Positions 21,058-33,798 are shown, counted from the stretch's first letter. The stretch: DNA of 64,000 nt from Buxus sempervirens (GCA_947561395.2 OX387190.1:41900392-41964391), one strand, 5' to 3'. Translations and numbers: made by a program. The notes: generated by a model not told the origin, from the sequence alone.

Positions 21058-21733
21058 TATGATTTTTTGAGTTTTTAAAGATATTTTCTCAAACGGAAAA
21101 CGTTTGACGTCCGTTGGAAAAATCATTTCTGACGTCATAGCCTGTACAAACACATGAGTTGGAGCATCTCCATCATAACCCACGGCCACAAGAACTGAAG
21201 TCTCCACGCGTCGTTTCCTTATGAATGCCGTAAAAACGCTGATGAGGATTTCGGTTCGCATTGTGAATGGCATATTTACAAATTTTTAAATAATCCTCTG
21301 AAAAAACTACAAATGAGGTTCTGGATAAAGGTACTCCGGATTTGGACTGATTTCCGAGTCTTCGAAACGAGGAAGGCGTGAATTGCCAGGTGGTTGGTTG
21401 CCTTGAAAAGAAAATAAATTAAGGAATAAAAGACAGGGACAAGGGGTGTGATTACTGGTTAGGCACAAAGGCGAGACACCATCAATCGGTTAGCTTTTCT
21501 CTCTTCTAATTTCCGAGTTTCGACGTATGATGAATTGAAAACGACGAAGGCGTCCATTGCCTCTTAAGTATCTTTAGGAGTAGTTTGAGCAAGGGGTGCT
21601 AATGTTGTAAACAAATTAAAATTGAATCCTCAGCCGTCCAATTAATTTTCTAGGATTTCGTTGTCGGTGACCATGTCCTACCTACTAGCATCCTACCTTC
21701 GTGGGCAAAGCGCTTCCCATCCTGGGGCATTAC

Positions 21734-22345
21734 GGCTGTGTTTGGAATCTCGGATTTGGGGAGAAAAGAAAAGAAAATGCTAAAATTTTCTTTTCTCTTA
21801 TTTGGTTTAGATGAAAGAAATTGAGATTTTCTCTTCAAATTTTCTCTTCCTCTTTCTTTCCAAAGTAAAAAATTTTCTCTCTACAAAAATAGGAATTTTG
21901 AAAAAAAAGAAAATTCACTATCACTTATCACTGTTTATACTACCCACCCATCCCACCACTAACACCATCTACCACCACCATAACCCATCACCCACCATCA
22001 CCCACCACTATCGCAGACCACCACCACCCACCACCACCACCATTTGCCACCACCGCCAACCACCACCCACCACCACCACCACTAGCTGCCACCACCACCA
22101 CCATCATCTCTCACCACCACCACTACCACCACCGCCAACCACCACCCACTGCCACCCGTCACTACCGCCCACCACCCCAACCCATTATTTTTACTAAAAT
22201 ATATATTTTCTCTTCTCATTTCTTATCTCATCCAAACATCAAAAAAGAAAAGAAAATCAGTATTTTTTTTTTCTTTTCTCTTCTTTTCTTTTCCTTTTTA
22301 GCTTTCTTTTCTTTTCTCCCTATATCAAAGATTCCAAACACAGCC
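21734..22345. repeat. PIF/Harbinger-like MITE with CCA-rich centre
   Basis: Terminal inverted repeats GGCTGTGTTTGGAATCT on the left and AGATTCCAAACACAGCC on the right, flanked by TAC on both sides (21731-21733 and 22346-22348). A 3-bp duplication and a G-rich TGTTTGG terminus suit the Tourist/PIF group. The centre includes a CAC/CCA microsatellite (about 21950-22190), in which open frames rich in His, Pro and Thr are not genes. Confidence 0.75.
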
Positions 22346-22429
22346 TACAGGCGGCGGTGTGGCATGTAGTCCAGGAATGTTTCCAAGCCGCATCCTATCC
22401 CCTCTTGTTATTAACGTTAGCACAACAAA

Positions 22430-22800
22430 ATGAAAAAAATTGGTTTTTAGTGATATTTTTTCAAAATAATTCAGATTTAGTCTGTCAATTCTTGATAATT
22501 GGTTTTTAATAATACTTCTTTAACATATTTGAAAATCGATATCATTTTAATGTTCATCAAGAATTTCTTTCAAAAATGCCATCCAAAGATTTTGAAAACT
22601 TTTTCATTCATTTTATTACAAATGAAGTTTGCAAGTCTTTTTTAGGGCATTTTCGGAAGAAACTTGTGATGAACAAATACTGATTCTCAATTATATTAAA
22701 AAAGTTTCACTAAAACAAATTACCAAGAAATCAACAACTGAATCTTAAATTTTTTTCAAGAAATATAATTAAAAACCAATTTCCCCATTTTCTTTTTCTT
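22430..22800. repeat. AT-rich TIR element, shared with 44.2-44.56 kb
   Basis: The left AATTGGTTTTTAGTGATAT and the right ATATAATTAAAAACCAATTT ends are inverted copies. An equivalent element at about 44210-44560 has the same neighbours, so this one was already in place when the unit duplicated. Just after it, a 55-bp segment (CGATTTGGAAAA, then TTCCTTTCTCGTTTTC) is tandemly doubled at about 22830-22935. Confidence 0.6.
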
Positions 22801-22939
22801 TATACTAACATTAATAATGAGAGGGGATAGGCGATTTGGAAAATTTCCTTTCTCGTTTTCTATTCATCGTACGTGGAGACTCGATTTGGAAAAATTCCTT
22901 TCTCGTTTTCTATTCATCGTAGGTGGAGGCTCGGCCCAC

Positions 22940-24850
22940 TAATGAAAAGTATCATCCATCCGCAAGTTTTATGTTGAAACCATTGAGTGGCTCCAGATGA
23001 AACGATCTCGAAAATTAAAGAGAGAAAAGCTGATTGATTGAAAAAGCATTACTAAAAAAGCATCACTAAAAGGTGATTGATTGAAAGGAGCATCCATGGG
23101 GAAGGTCGATCCGTAGCATCTCATTTCCCGCATCTTCACCTAAACCCTAAAGGGCCAACACGGCATGGCCCGTGGCCCATGCCTTACTGGGCCGTGCCAA
23201 CTTGCGCTTGGTATGTTCTGCCCATTTTTTATTGTTAAACTTAAAAAAGGAAAAACAGAATGTAAATAAAAAAGATAAATTAGAAAACATTAATGTAAAT
23301 AAAAACAAATTCGCATCTTTTACAAATTGTGTTCTTCGGAATGAGAAAGGTTATAGGTGTTTATAAGCATTTCTAATTTCTCCTTTATCATTTTCACCCC
23401 CAACTATGATTACTAATGTAACATCCCAAATTCTTCAAATTTGGTGCTTTGAATTAAATGTGAAGTTTTTTTTTTAATTTTGATGAATTATTTTATGCGC
23501 ACGTTTTGGATGCCATAAATCTCAAAATCCAATTTTAATAACTTTCTATTGATTGTGGTAAATTTTTGGTATTTATTGGATTTTATTTGATTTTTAGAAG
23601 GATTAAAATAACATTAAAGGGTTTAGTTTATTCTTATTGGGTGAAGGTTTTGGAGGATAGTTTTAGGGTGTTTGGCCTTGGACCCTAGTTACGTGTTTTC
23701 TAGTCACGTGTTTGGCCTTGGACCCTAGTCACACTTGGTTGAGCGGTCATTTCAATTAAATGGGTTGAGGTACGGATGAGTTACATGGTTTGGCACCATA
23801 TATTATCAAATTTCATAAGTTTATTTGAAACTTCCCAGAGACGTGTTGAGCATGCTGGAATCGTCAAGTCGATCTACAATTCTTCCCTGTTACTTCTTCC
23901 AATTTCATCCTCTTCTAGTGCTTGTGTTGGAGTTGGGTTTTTAATAATTAATCAGGTGGGGTGATGCTGTGAGAAGGGTAATTCTTTCATTTTTTTTCAG
24001 CTGGATTTGATTCCTTGGTGTTGTAAATCTCATCTGATTGGTCTGAGAAGGATTTTTTGATTGCTACTTGTCTGCACGGATGGAAGAGGTAAACTGTCAT
24101 ACTATTTAATTGGTGGTTTTAGTCAATTGTATTGTATGTGTATGATAAACTAGTATTTTGTTTGTTGAGTTGTAATAGTTGCAGTGAGTTGTCGTCAGAT
24201 TTGGGATTGTAAGTATGAATTATTTTCTGTTAAATGATGCTTAATTAAAGCTTGAAAGTGAATAGTTACTATCACTCGGTTTTAGTTACAGTAGATTTTA
24301 GTCGTCCCTGTTTCATTCATTATCTTCAATTTGACAAAATCTGGTCAATAGATTTCAGCAGTCCTTGTTTCATTTTGTTATCTTTAATTTAGCAAAATCT
24401 TATGCTTTACGTATTTACAAGTTTCAATTTAAAATCAATGGTTATGATGGGTGCCCTCGAATAGTTTATCACATGGGTTTATAGCCATCATTGATTTCAG
24501 CTAATTATTTCACCTAAATTACAATTTTTCTCTTTACTTTTATTAAATTGATCTTATCCTATTTTTAAAATAATTTATAAATCCTAAAAATCACTTTTAA
24601 ACACTTTTTTTTTTGAATTTTGATTTTTCTTCCAAAATGTGACTAAAATGTAATTATTTATTAGGGTTCGAGCTTATATGTTGAATTTAACAACAATCTG
24701 AATTAAAATTTAATTCTTTAAGTTCTGCACACTAATTTATCAATAACTCTCTCCTTGTATATTAAACCTAAATATTTATTCTCTATATAACTGTTTTTGG
24801 ATTAAGATATAAAATTTGTACTGAATTTAACATCTTTTCAATCGTCGACG
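22940..24850. other. Gene-free stretch upstream of DUF241 copy 3
   Basis: From about 22.94 to 23.40 kb the sequence matches 44.64-45.07 kb (TAAACCCTAAAGG, GGGCCGTGCCAA). At 23419 it switches to TGTAACATCCCAAATTC, which looks like an LTR start of Gypsy type, and continues to about 24.85 kb as sequence not found in the other units. I could not find the matching end or a target duplication, so this is only a suspected LTR fragment. No host gene is visible. Confidence 0.4.
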
Positions 24851-24904
24851 ACTGTTCACACATTTTCTGTGATTATATGGCTTACTTTGACGATTTTTAT
24901 GGCC

Positions 24905-25643
24905 CTCAATGCAACATCTACTTTCTCCATTTCACTGATATCTGCTTGCATTCCTTCGCAAGCGATACGGTTTTTGAGCATCAATTTGGAAACTAGAGAA
25001 CAACGAATTGGCTTGGACTGTGCCTTTGGTCCAGATGCAAAGGACAGAAGCGATCCAAAAATATCAAGAGTGATTTGTTCTATTTGATTCAGTGCATGAA
25101 CTATCGCCACGAGGCTATTATCTCTCTCCAACAGATCCGAGAAATCGCGTTTGTTCTCTACTTTCCTCAGATCCGCAACACACTTGCGCATCTCCTTCAT
25201 CATCCTCTTTCTAAGACCAAGTACTTGTTAAACTCATTTGCCTGACGGAGTTCCGCACATCTTCTTCTTCGGGAAGCAGACTGGAGATCTTGCACGCGTT
25301 CCCTCATCTGTGACAAGACATCTCTAGCAGTACTGCCCGCATCGACCAACCTGAGAGATCCATTCAAGATCTCATCTACACATTTCTCTTGTCGTTCATG
25401 GGCGAGGATTTGTTGGGTGAGAGGCAACTGAAGCAATGCATCAACACGATCATACAAGTCCCTGAGACCACTCATATTATGAGATATTGCTGAGGATGAG
25501 GATGAAGACGAGGGAGTGGCTTTTAAAGATCTCAGATAATGCAACTGCTCCTCTACTTGGAGGGTGGCTGGATGAGATTTTGAAGGTAAACTAATAGAGC
25601 GGGCATGTTCAGGAACTCTGGAGCTAGCAGTTGAAACAGCCAT
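24905..25643 (-). pseudogene. DUF241 gene, copy 3 (broken and 3' truncated)
   Basis: The N-terminus is intact from 25643 (MAVSTASSRVPEHARSISLP) as far as ASRRRRCAELRQANEFNKYL. The frame then changes at about 25200-25215 and continues as MMKEMRKCVADLRKVENKRD to ISEMEKVDVALRA. Homology stops at about 24905, so the last 50 or so residues, including the terminal RRLIKTRVSLLN block, are gone and unrelated sequence follows. A TATA-like TTTATATATAGG lies about 90 bp upstream. It pairs with copy 1 in sequence and in position within the unit. Confidence 0.85.
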
Positions 25644-26706
25644 CTTCGATCTCTTTAGTAGAAGAAAGCCTATACAACAACAAAATGCAGAACTCTATCT
25701 TGAAATTAAGATAGTGGTTTCCCTATGTGCACTTTATATATAGGTAGAGATCAGCGAGATGAAAGAGACATAGGGAATCTCATCCTGTCTTCCTCTTTGG
25801 ATGACCATGTGGGATAATTTTCCCACGTCCAGCGATTGCTCTTAATTATTTTCTTACAAATATATACATATAAAACATACTTGTGTAACTAGCGATAACA
25901 TAAAGTAGGACCATTGTGAAATTATTTATATAAACAGTATAGTACACACCAGTGGAGTGTAAAATCCCTGCAACCATGTCCCCAAACGGATGGACAACAA
26001 AAATATATTTAATTTTTATGAAACGTGTCCTATGAGATCCCAGGTGATCTCTTTCTATCTGTAATCAATGTTCATAAATATGATCAAATGACGGGGTTGG
26101 TTGGAAAGGATACACTTGGAATATATATTGGCAACATTGAATTAAATTTAAGTATCAATCCCTTGTGTAAGGCTAGCTAGGTGCGATGGAGCATTTTTTT
26201 TTATGTTTCAGATGCCAGATGTAACCCCCATAATTTTGATTTTATCAACAGCTTGCCAGCCTAATTAGTGATTAATTGTCCACCACAGAGCCGTGCACGA
26301 TCCGCAGAAGCCACACCGCATCTTAATTTCATATGTTTTAGAACTGTATATATAGCATGATCAACTCTCGAATAAGTGAGTACTCCGACTATTTTAACAT
26401 TTTGAACATTAAGGAAGACTTATTGTTTCTTATCTATTTATCAATCTCATCCTTATGTACTCTACATCAATCCTTTCTAATTTTTGCATTCTTTATTAGT
26501 TCTGTGGCCGGCAGAGACCGATCGATGCATGCGTGGTTGAGAACAATTGGAATCTTCTCAGCTTTGTGTCCATGAAAGTGTATTTATGTGCACCACTTCT
26601 TTTGTTGCAGCAAGATGCTCCCTACCGCCATACATATGCGCTGTCAAAAATATATTGTTCCATATATGTGTGTACAAAAACTATGAATATGAGCTTATTT
26701 ACATGT
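25644..26706. other. Duplicated spacer between DUF241 copy 3 and the Copia element
   Basis: This stretch is colinear with 46.23-47.15 kb at very high identity and with 3.7-4.45 kb at lower identity. It contains no gene. Confidence 0.7.
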
Positions 26707-26711
26707 CTATG

Positions 26712-27049
26712 TGAAAGACTAACAGAAATGATTAGAATTAATCTTCCTTACCGTTCTCAAAGATACGGTAGTATATTTAACAAAGTAATAAGATTTGTTA
26801 CAGTTGTTACAAAACTGATGAGTCACCTAATTCTTAGGAACTCTTCTAAAAACAAATTAAACAAACTCTTAGGATAAGCTATCTTTTAGAGACTGTTATC
26901 TAGAAGATAGATACAAGAAGTTACAGCAGTTTTATCCTAATCTAAGCTGGTCCTTGAACGACCTCTTTTGAATCTGATCGTTGGATATATTTTGAATCTG
27001 ATCATGATCTTTGGAGCTGATCATTGGTTGATCAGTTTTATCATTAATA
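26712..27049 (-). repeat. 3' LTR of the Copia element
   Basis: On the plus strand it begins TGAAAGACTAACAG and ends ATCATTAATA. It is followed inward by CCCCCCCGC, the complement of the polypurine tract. Confidence 0.93.
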
Positions 27050-30000
27050 CCCCCCCGCAAGCGTAGCGTACCATCTAGAACAGCAAGCTTGGAACACAGC
27101 AAATTGAACCGTGGACCAGAGAGAGGTTTAGTTAGCACATCTGCTAACTGATCAACTGAAGAGACAAACCGAATATGAAGATTTTTCTTAGCAATTCTGT
27201 CACGAATGAAATGTTGATCGATTTCAATATGCTTCGTCCGAGCATGTAATACTGGATTAACCGCTAAATATGTTGCTCCGATATTATCACACCAAAGTGT
27301 GGGAGCCTGAGGTAATGGAAGACGAAGTTCAGAAAGAAGTGACTCGATCCAAATTAATTCAGCTGTGGCCAGTGCAAGGCCTCGATATTCGGATTCAGTA
27401 CTGGAGCGAGCTATAGTGTGTTGTTTGTTGGAAGTCCACGAAATTGGGTTTGGACCGAGGAAAACACAATAGCCACTTGTAGACTTACGATCATCAGGGC
27501 ATCCGGCCCAATCAGCATCAGAAAAACAGTGAAGAGAGAAGTTATCCGATTTTCGGATAAAAAGTCCTGAGCTGACCATATATTTCAAGTAACGAAGTAT
27601 ACGTTTGACCGCACTCCAATGAACGTCAATAGGAGAGTGCATAAATTGACATACTTTGTTCACCGAGAACGCTATATCCGGTCGAGTAAAGGATAAATAT
27701 TGCAATGCTCCTACAACACTTCGATATTCAGTAGGATTTGGGAGCAAAGTACCATCTAGCCGAGATAGAATTTTTCCAGTTGCCATAGGAGTACGACAAG
27801 GTTTTGCACCATCCATCTTTGTGCGGTGTAATAAGTCTACAACATATTTGGATTGAGATAAAAACAATCCAGTGGGGGAACGAGTAGCACATATACCCAA
27901 GAAGTATGAAAGTTCACCTAGATCTTTCAAAGTAAACTCAATACTTAGTTGATGAATGAAGGATGAAATGAGCACCGAATTTGAACCAGTGATGATTATA
28001 TCATCCACATAGACTAAAATATATGTAGTTGCCTGAGACGTGTGCTGTATGAATAGTGAAGAGTCGGATTTGGACCCAAGAAAACCAAGTTCTAGAAGGA
28101 ATGTACTCAAGCGATGAAACCATGCACGAGGAGCCTGTTTAAGACCATACAATGCTTTGTGAAGTTTGCACACGTGAGTAGGGTGCAGTGGATCGATAAA
28201 CCCAGGTGGTTGGGTCATAAAAACATTCTCCTTCAGATTGCCATGAAGAAAGGCATTGGACACATCCAATTGCCGAATAGACCAAGTCTTAGATATAGCA
28301 AGAGAAAGAACAGTTCTGATTGTAGCAGGTTTAACAACAAGGCTAAAAGTTTCACCATAATCTATACCTGGTTGCTGATGAAATCCCTTGGCAACTAGCC
28401 GAGTTTTGTATCTGTCAATACTCCCATCAGATTTCTGTTTGAGTTTGAATACCCATTTACAACCCACGAGATTCATGTGAGATGAAGAAGGCACAAGTGA
28501 CCAAGTATGATTTGCTAGAAGAGCATTGTATTCGGTATCCATAGCACTGCGCCAGTTTGGATCTTTACTTGCTTGAGAGAAGCAAGTTGGTTCTTGAAAA
28601 ATGGAGGACGAATGAGCAAGATGTGCTTGAGGCAAAGGATGCCGAGTAGCCCAAAATAACTTTGGCCGTCGAGTACCATCACGGGTACGGGTAACCATAG
28701 GATGCCGGGATAGAATATGTGGTGATGTTGAAGGTGAAGTATTGAGATCCACAATCAAATTGATGCCAGTAGGGGTCGAGCAATGTTGTGGAGACAAAAC
28801 GGGAGCAGCAGCGGCATTGGTATTGGAAGACGATGCCATAGGAGATGTTGCCGGTGGCATAGGGGATGGTGACACGGATGAGGAAGGTGCTGCCGATATA
28901 GAGGGTGTTAAAGCCGTAGTGGGTGTTGAAGTAGGAGAGGCCCATTGTTCCATAATTTGAGATGGAACCATAATATCAATACCAGCACATGGAGAGGTGG
29001 GTGAGGCAGGAGCTGAGCGTTGCTTGGCAAAGACAAAATCATCATCATTAAATACAACATGTCGAGAGACATATAACCTTCCAGATTTGAGATCAAGACA
29101 GCGGTATCCACGATGAGATGCACTATAGCCAAGAAAAATACATGGTGTAGATCGGAACTCGAACTTCCGATTGTGATAGGGCCGGAGATAAGGAAAGCAA
29201 GTACAACCGAAGGTGCATAACAAGTGATAGTCAGGTAGCTTGTGAAAGAGCATTTCATAGGGACTTTTATTGCCAAGAACCGGTGTGGGGAGACGGTTGA
29301 TGAGGTACACGGCGGTTTGAAAAGCATCTGCCTAGTACCGAAGTGGCATGGAAGCTTGAGCAAGCAAAGTAAGTCCAGTGTCGACTATGTGTCGATGTTT
29401 GCGTTCGGCAGACCCATTTTGCTCATGGATATGTGGACACGCAAGGCGATGTTGAATACCATGTTGGTTTAAATAAGTGCTAACAGATCTGTACTCACCT
29501 CCCCAATCTGAATGTAAGGCTTTAATGGGTCTGTCAAACCATTTTTCCACATGTTTCTAAAACTGAAGAAATACAGAGAAGACATCTGATTTTTTTTCAA
29601 GTAAGAAAATCCAGGTAAACTTGCTGTAGTCATCAAGAAAATGAACATAAAAACGACTACCATTAGACGACAAGATGGGAGCGGGTCCCCAAACATCCGA
29701 ATAAATTAAATCTAAGGGTCCAGATGACCGAAATAAGGACCGAAAGAAAGGAAGCTTATGACATTTTCCTAACTGACAGGAAGAGCAAAAGACAGACTCT
29801 TTATTAGGCCTATGCACAGGCAGATTATTTTTCGACAAAATATAAGTAACTGTGCCAACTGCAGGATGTTCAAGACGACGATGCCAGGTACTGAAGTACG
29901 TCTTTTCACCAACTAGTGCTTGCTTATCTCCGAACGAACTAGATGACGGAATTTGGTATAAACCGTTCCTAACTTGTCCTTGTAGAAGAACCTTCCCCGA

Positions 30001-31365
30001 TTGACGATCCTTAACCAAGCAATGAGAGTTAGTAAACTCAAAAATAACGTCATTATCAGACGTAAACTGATGAACTGATAAGAGATTCTTTTTAATAGAC
30101 AGCACATGGAGAATATCATTCAGAACAAATCCGTTATGGAGCAAAGAAGACCCGATATGAGTGATAGCCAAACCTGAACCGTTTCCAACCCGAACTTGAT
30201 CACGTCCATGATAATCAGAATGAAGAGATAAATTGTTCAGATCTGATGTAATGTGATTCGTAGCTCCTGAATCAGGATACCAGGCTGACTCAGTATAAGA
30301 AGGAGAGCTGGACTGATCAAGTAGGGCAACAAGAGCAGATGGATCATCATTTTGAGTGACACGCTCATAGCGACTGTAGCAACGGGAGGCAGAGTGTCCA
30401 GGTTTGTCACATATCTGACATATAAATGACTGATTGAACGAAGAAGATTGTGTGGCTGCAAACTGACCATTATAGGATGATCGGTTGTTCTGGTTTGGAA
30501 AACTACGACCACGTCCGCGACCTCTTCCTCGACGATGCTGATTTGGGAAGGATCGTGGAGAGTAGTCCCTATTTTGAGACTGATGTATATTACGGATGGC
30601 GGTATTAGCAATAAATGAAGGTTCTTCAACTGAGATGGAATTATTGTGAGTCAATCGGATTTCTTGGTTACATAGAAGATCATGTAACACATCAGTAGTA
30701 ATAGCATCCGTGCGAGTTGTGGTCGAGGTCACAAATGACTCATACGCAGTGCCTAATCCACCAAGAATATGAAGAACGAGGTCTTCATCAGACACTGGTT
30801 GAGCAGCTGCAGCAAGACTATCAGCAATGCCTTTAGCCTTTTGGAGGTAATCGGGTATAGTCATTGAACCTTTCGTCAAGGTTTGTAATTGCAGCCGTAG
30901 TTGCATTATTCGTGCTCGGGAATGGGAGGAAAACATGCGCTCAAGAGCATGCCAGACGTCCTTAGCACTTGACAACCCAACGACATGAGCGAGAACACTT
31001 TCACTCAATGAAGATATAATCCAGCTAAGCAGTAGCTGATCTTTCTTCTGGTAAGCCACAAAATCTGGGTTGATGTTGGTGGAATCAACGCCATTTTCAT
31101 TGGAGAGAAACTTTGGTGGACATTCCACTTCTCCATTCACAATGCCAATGAGCTCATAGAGTCTCAAAATGGGCATAAACTGGGATTGCCATAGCAGATA
31201 ATTATGACGATCTAACTTGAGAGAGATGAAATGGTGAATGTTGCCAATAGATGGAATGGTATTGACTGGTGCAATTTCAGCATTGGTAACGTTGACACTG
31301 GATGCAGAATCCATTAGAAGAGAGAAAAAAAATATCTGACTTACGTCAATAGAGCTCTGATACCA

Positions 31366-31706
31366 TGAAAGACTAAACGAAATGATGATTAGAATTAATC
31401 TTCCTTACCGTTCTCAAAGATACGGTAGTATATTTAACAAAGTAATAAGATTTGTTACGGTTGTTACAAAACTGATGAGTCACCTAATTCTTAGGAACTC
31501 TTCTAAAAACAAATTAAACAAACTCTTAGGATAAGCTATCTTTTAGGGACTGTTATCTAGAAGATAGATACAAGAAGTTACAGCAGTTTTATCCTAATCT
31601 AAGCTGGTCCTTGAACGACCTCTTTTGAATCTGATCGTTGGATATATTTTGAATCTGATCATGATCTTTGGAGCTGATCATTGGTTGATCAGTTTTATCA
31701 TTAATA
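31366..31706 (-). repeat. 5' LTR of the Copia element
   Basis: On the plus strand it begins TGAAAGACTAAACG and ends ATCATTAATA. The inner neighbour GCTCTGATACCA is the complement of the primer-binding site. Confidence 0.93.
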
Positions 31707-31711
31707 CTATG

Positions 31712-32838
31712 TACGTGTGCTTATTTTCGGTATGTTTCTGCACGAGGGTGTGCATAGATCTATATATATGTATGCAAGAGTGGCATGTCAGCTTATCTCC
31801 CAGACACACAGATTTAAGTACTTGAATTAATAACTTGCTTCTGGAACTCTGGTTGATGTATGTAAGATCGAGAACAAGTGGAATCTTGACAACCTTGACC
31901 TCCATTTAAAATTGAAACAGTTCATGTGTGACATGATTGTCGGTACGCAGGATAAGACGAGATCTGCATTTGGACGCATGAAGTTTAAGTGAAATGGTGT
32001 TTCACATGAATTCAATTATATAAACAAAAAAGCAGACAAGTTGCTTAAACTAATAGCAAAAAATAGGATGTATATATAAATAGATTAACTGTGAGATCTC
32101 AAATCCCATATTGTTTAGAGAGATGAAGGTGAATGTCTATATATGTAGGCTTGTGACTCCCTTAAGTAATGAGGCTTTTTGGGGTAATACCTAAGAGCAA
32201 AACCATGAGGGTCAGTAGGCCAAAACGGATGGAGTCAGGTCATTACATTAGCAACATGAAAACCTCTCTTCTTCTTCTTCTTTTTTGCTTTTTTGGTTTT
32301 TTGTTGTTGTGTGTGTTACCTATCAAATTCAAATCCACTGTTGACTTGCATAATCTCCAAATTGTGTGCAATCCACTACACATTAAGTGTTTAACACTAC
32401 ATGTATCACAAAGATAATGGCACAGTACGGCTTTACCAAAAAAAAAAATAATGGCACAGTACGGAGAACAGAATGAATTCATTTCAGTAAGAAGAAATAG
32501 ATAAAATGCCTATGGTTGGATACTCATTGAATGTCATCCCGCATTAAATCTTTTACGAAATTAAAAATAAGGACTAAATTAAATTAAACCATGGAGTAAG
32601 AGCTAGTTTCAGTTAGCATTAAAGTATTTAACCTGAAAAATCCATTAAGTAAAATTAAATACTTGACAATCAAAGCAAAATATCAGAAGAAAGATGGATG
32701 AGAAAATTGAGAAGAATGTGGCTTCTTTTACAAATATATTATTGATTTTGTAACATGCTATACAATGCATTTCTTTGTAGAGATGATATACAAAAGCAAA
32801 ATCCATAGACAAATTCCTTTTGAGAAATATTTGGATGC
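31712..32838. other. Duplicated spacer between the Copia element and DUF241 copy 4
   Basis: Colinear with 47.16-48.31 kb at about 98 percent identity by eye. It includes the GACTTGTGACTCCC repeat block (about 32.15 kb). A short duplicated scrap (GATAATGGCACAGTACGG) occurs twice near 32415-32465 but once in the sister block. There is no gene. Confidence 0.7.
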
Positions 32839-33798
32839 CTATAGGAAAAGGACGTTTTGGACACGACTAAGTGAATCTGATGGACTCTCCAGCCAGTGAT
32901 TGAGAACGTTGAGAAGGGAAACTCTTGTTTTGATCAAACGCCTAAACACACACTCCATGCCCATCTCAAGATCTCGGATGCCCAACTCTATTTTCTCCAA
33001 TTCCATTTGCAAAAGTTTCATGTCCACAACTTCGTTGCCTTTGCGAGACTTGTGATTGACAAACACCTTCAACCTAAGATCTACTTTCTCCATCTCACTG
33101 ATATCTGCTTGCGTTCCTTCACAAGCTACACGGTTTTTGAGCATCAATTTGGAAACGAAAGACCAACTAATTGGCTTGAACTGTCCCTTTGGTCCGGATA
33201 CAAAGGACAGAAGGGATCCAAAAATGTCAAGAGTGATTTGTTCTACTTGATACAGTGCATGAACTATTGCCACAAGGCTATTATTATCTCTATCCAAAAG
33301 ATCACAGAAATCACGTTTGTTTTCTAGCTTCCTCATTTCTGCAACACATATGCGCATCTCCTTGATCATCCTCTTTCTAAAGAAGATGTACTTTTTGACC
33401 TCATTTGTCTGGTCGAGTTCTGAACATCTTCTTCGGCAAGCGGACTGGAGATCTTGCACATGTTCCCTCAACTGTGACAAGACATCTCTAGCAGTGCTGC
33501 CCGCATCAACCAACCTGAGAGATCCATTCAAGATCTCATCCACACAATTCTCTTGTCGTTCACGGGAGAGGATTTGTTGGGTGAGAGGCAACTGAAGCAA
33601 CGCATCAACACGATCATACAAGTCCCTGAGACCACTCAAATTATGAGATAATATTGCTGAGGACGAGGGAGTGACCTCTAAAGCACTTAGATGATGCAAC
33701 TGCTCCACTATTTCGAGGGTTGCTGGATGAGATGTTGAGGGTAAACTAATAGAGCGAGAATGCTTAGGAACTCTGGGGGTAGCTGGAGAAACAGCCAT
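32839..33798 (-). CDS. DUF241 protein, copy 4 (stop codon lost)
   Basis: The start is taken at 33798, where MAVSPATPRVPKHSRSISLP matches the family; the frame runs open 65 codons further upstream, but that part lies in the promoter and 5' leader. The protein follows copies 2 and 7 throughout to RRLIKTRVSLLNVLNH. There the usual TAG has become TGG, so translation would continue 18 residues (WLESPSDSLSRVQNVLFL) to a stop at 32839. Predicted length is 319 instead of 301 residues. All conserved family blocks are present. A TATA box lies at 33885-33892. It may be functional with a longer tail, or be an early pseudogene. Confidence 0.85.
   Translation of the reverse strand: MAVSPATPRVPKHSRSISLPSTSHPATLEIVEQLHHLSALEVTPSSSAILSHNLSGLRDLYDRVDALLQLPLTQQILSRERQENCVDEILNGSLRLVDAGSTARDVLSQLREHVQDLQSACRRRCSELDQTNEVKKYIFFRKRMIKEMRICVAEMRKLENKRDFCDLLDRDNNSLVAIVHALYQVEQITLDIFGSLLSFVSGPKGQFKPISWSFVSKLMLKNRVACEGTQADISEMEKVDLRLKVFVNHKSRKGNEVVDMKLLQMELEKIELGIRDLEMGMECVFRRLIKTRVSLLNVLNHWLESPSDSLSRVQNVLFL

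Larger units (their letters stand above)
19594..21238. repeat. Large inverted-repeat element holding two tandem arrays
   Basis: The left arm (19594-19632: TTTTTACGGCGTGCATAA, then GAAACGACGCGTGGA) is repeated inverted at 21203-21238 (TCCACGCGTCGTTTCC, then GCCGTAAAAACG). A third piece of the same motif (CACGCGTCGTTTC) is in the middle at about 20519. Chitinase-upstream sequence continues on both sides: one copy of the promoter unit at 19300-19460 and another at about 21388-21510. The second array unit, near 43.85-43.9 kb, lacks the insert. The size and arms suggest a non-autonomous Mutator-like element, but outer ends and target duplication are not settled. Confidence 0.55.
26712..31706 (-). 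mobile_element. Copia LTR retrotransposon, nearly whole
   Basis: A fossil Copia element on the minus strand. LTRs of 338 bp (26712-27049) and 341 bp (31366-31706) are about 99 percent alike by eye, and CTATG flanks both ends (26707-26711 and 31707-31711). Next to the 5' LTR is the primer site TGGTATCAGAGC, and next to the 3' LTR a G-rich polypurine tract. Parts in order: Gag with a CCHC knuckle (CQICDKPGHSASRC), protease (DSGATNH), integrase, reverse transcriptase (VYVDDIIITG) and RNase H (DADWAGC). The order places it in Copia, perhaps Ale/Retrofit-like. The reading frame has about one or two breaks. The LTR ends read TA...CA in the element's direction. It is young: probably under a million years at usual plant rates (inference). 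The paralogous site near 47155 is empty. Confidence 0.95.

Noticed and set aside
21811-22197. His/Pro/Thr-rich frame of 128 residues
   Set aside because: It is the CCA microsatellite in the centre of a MITE.
23419-24850. A Gypsy-type LTR starting TGTAACATCCC
   Set aside because: Only the start looks right; no matching end or target duplication was found, so it is mentioned only as a suspicion in the spacer entry.
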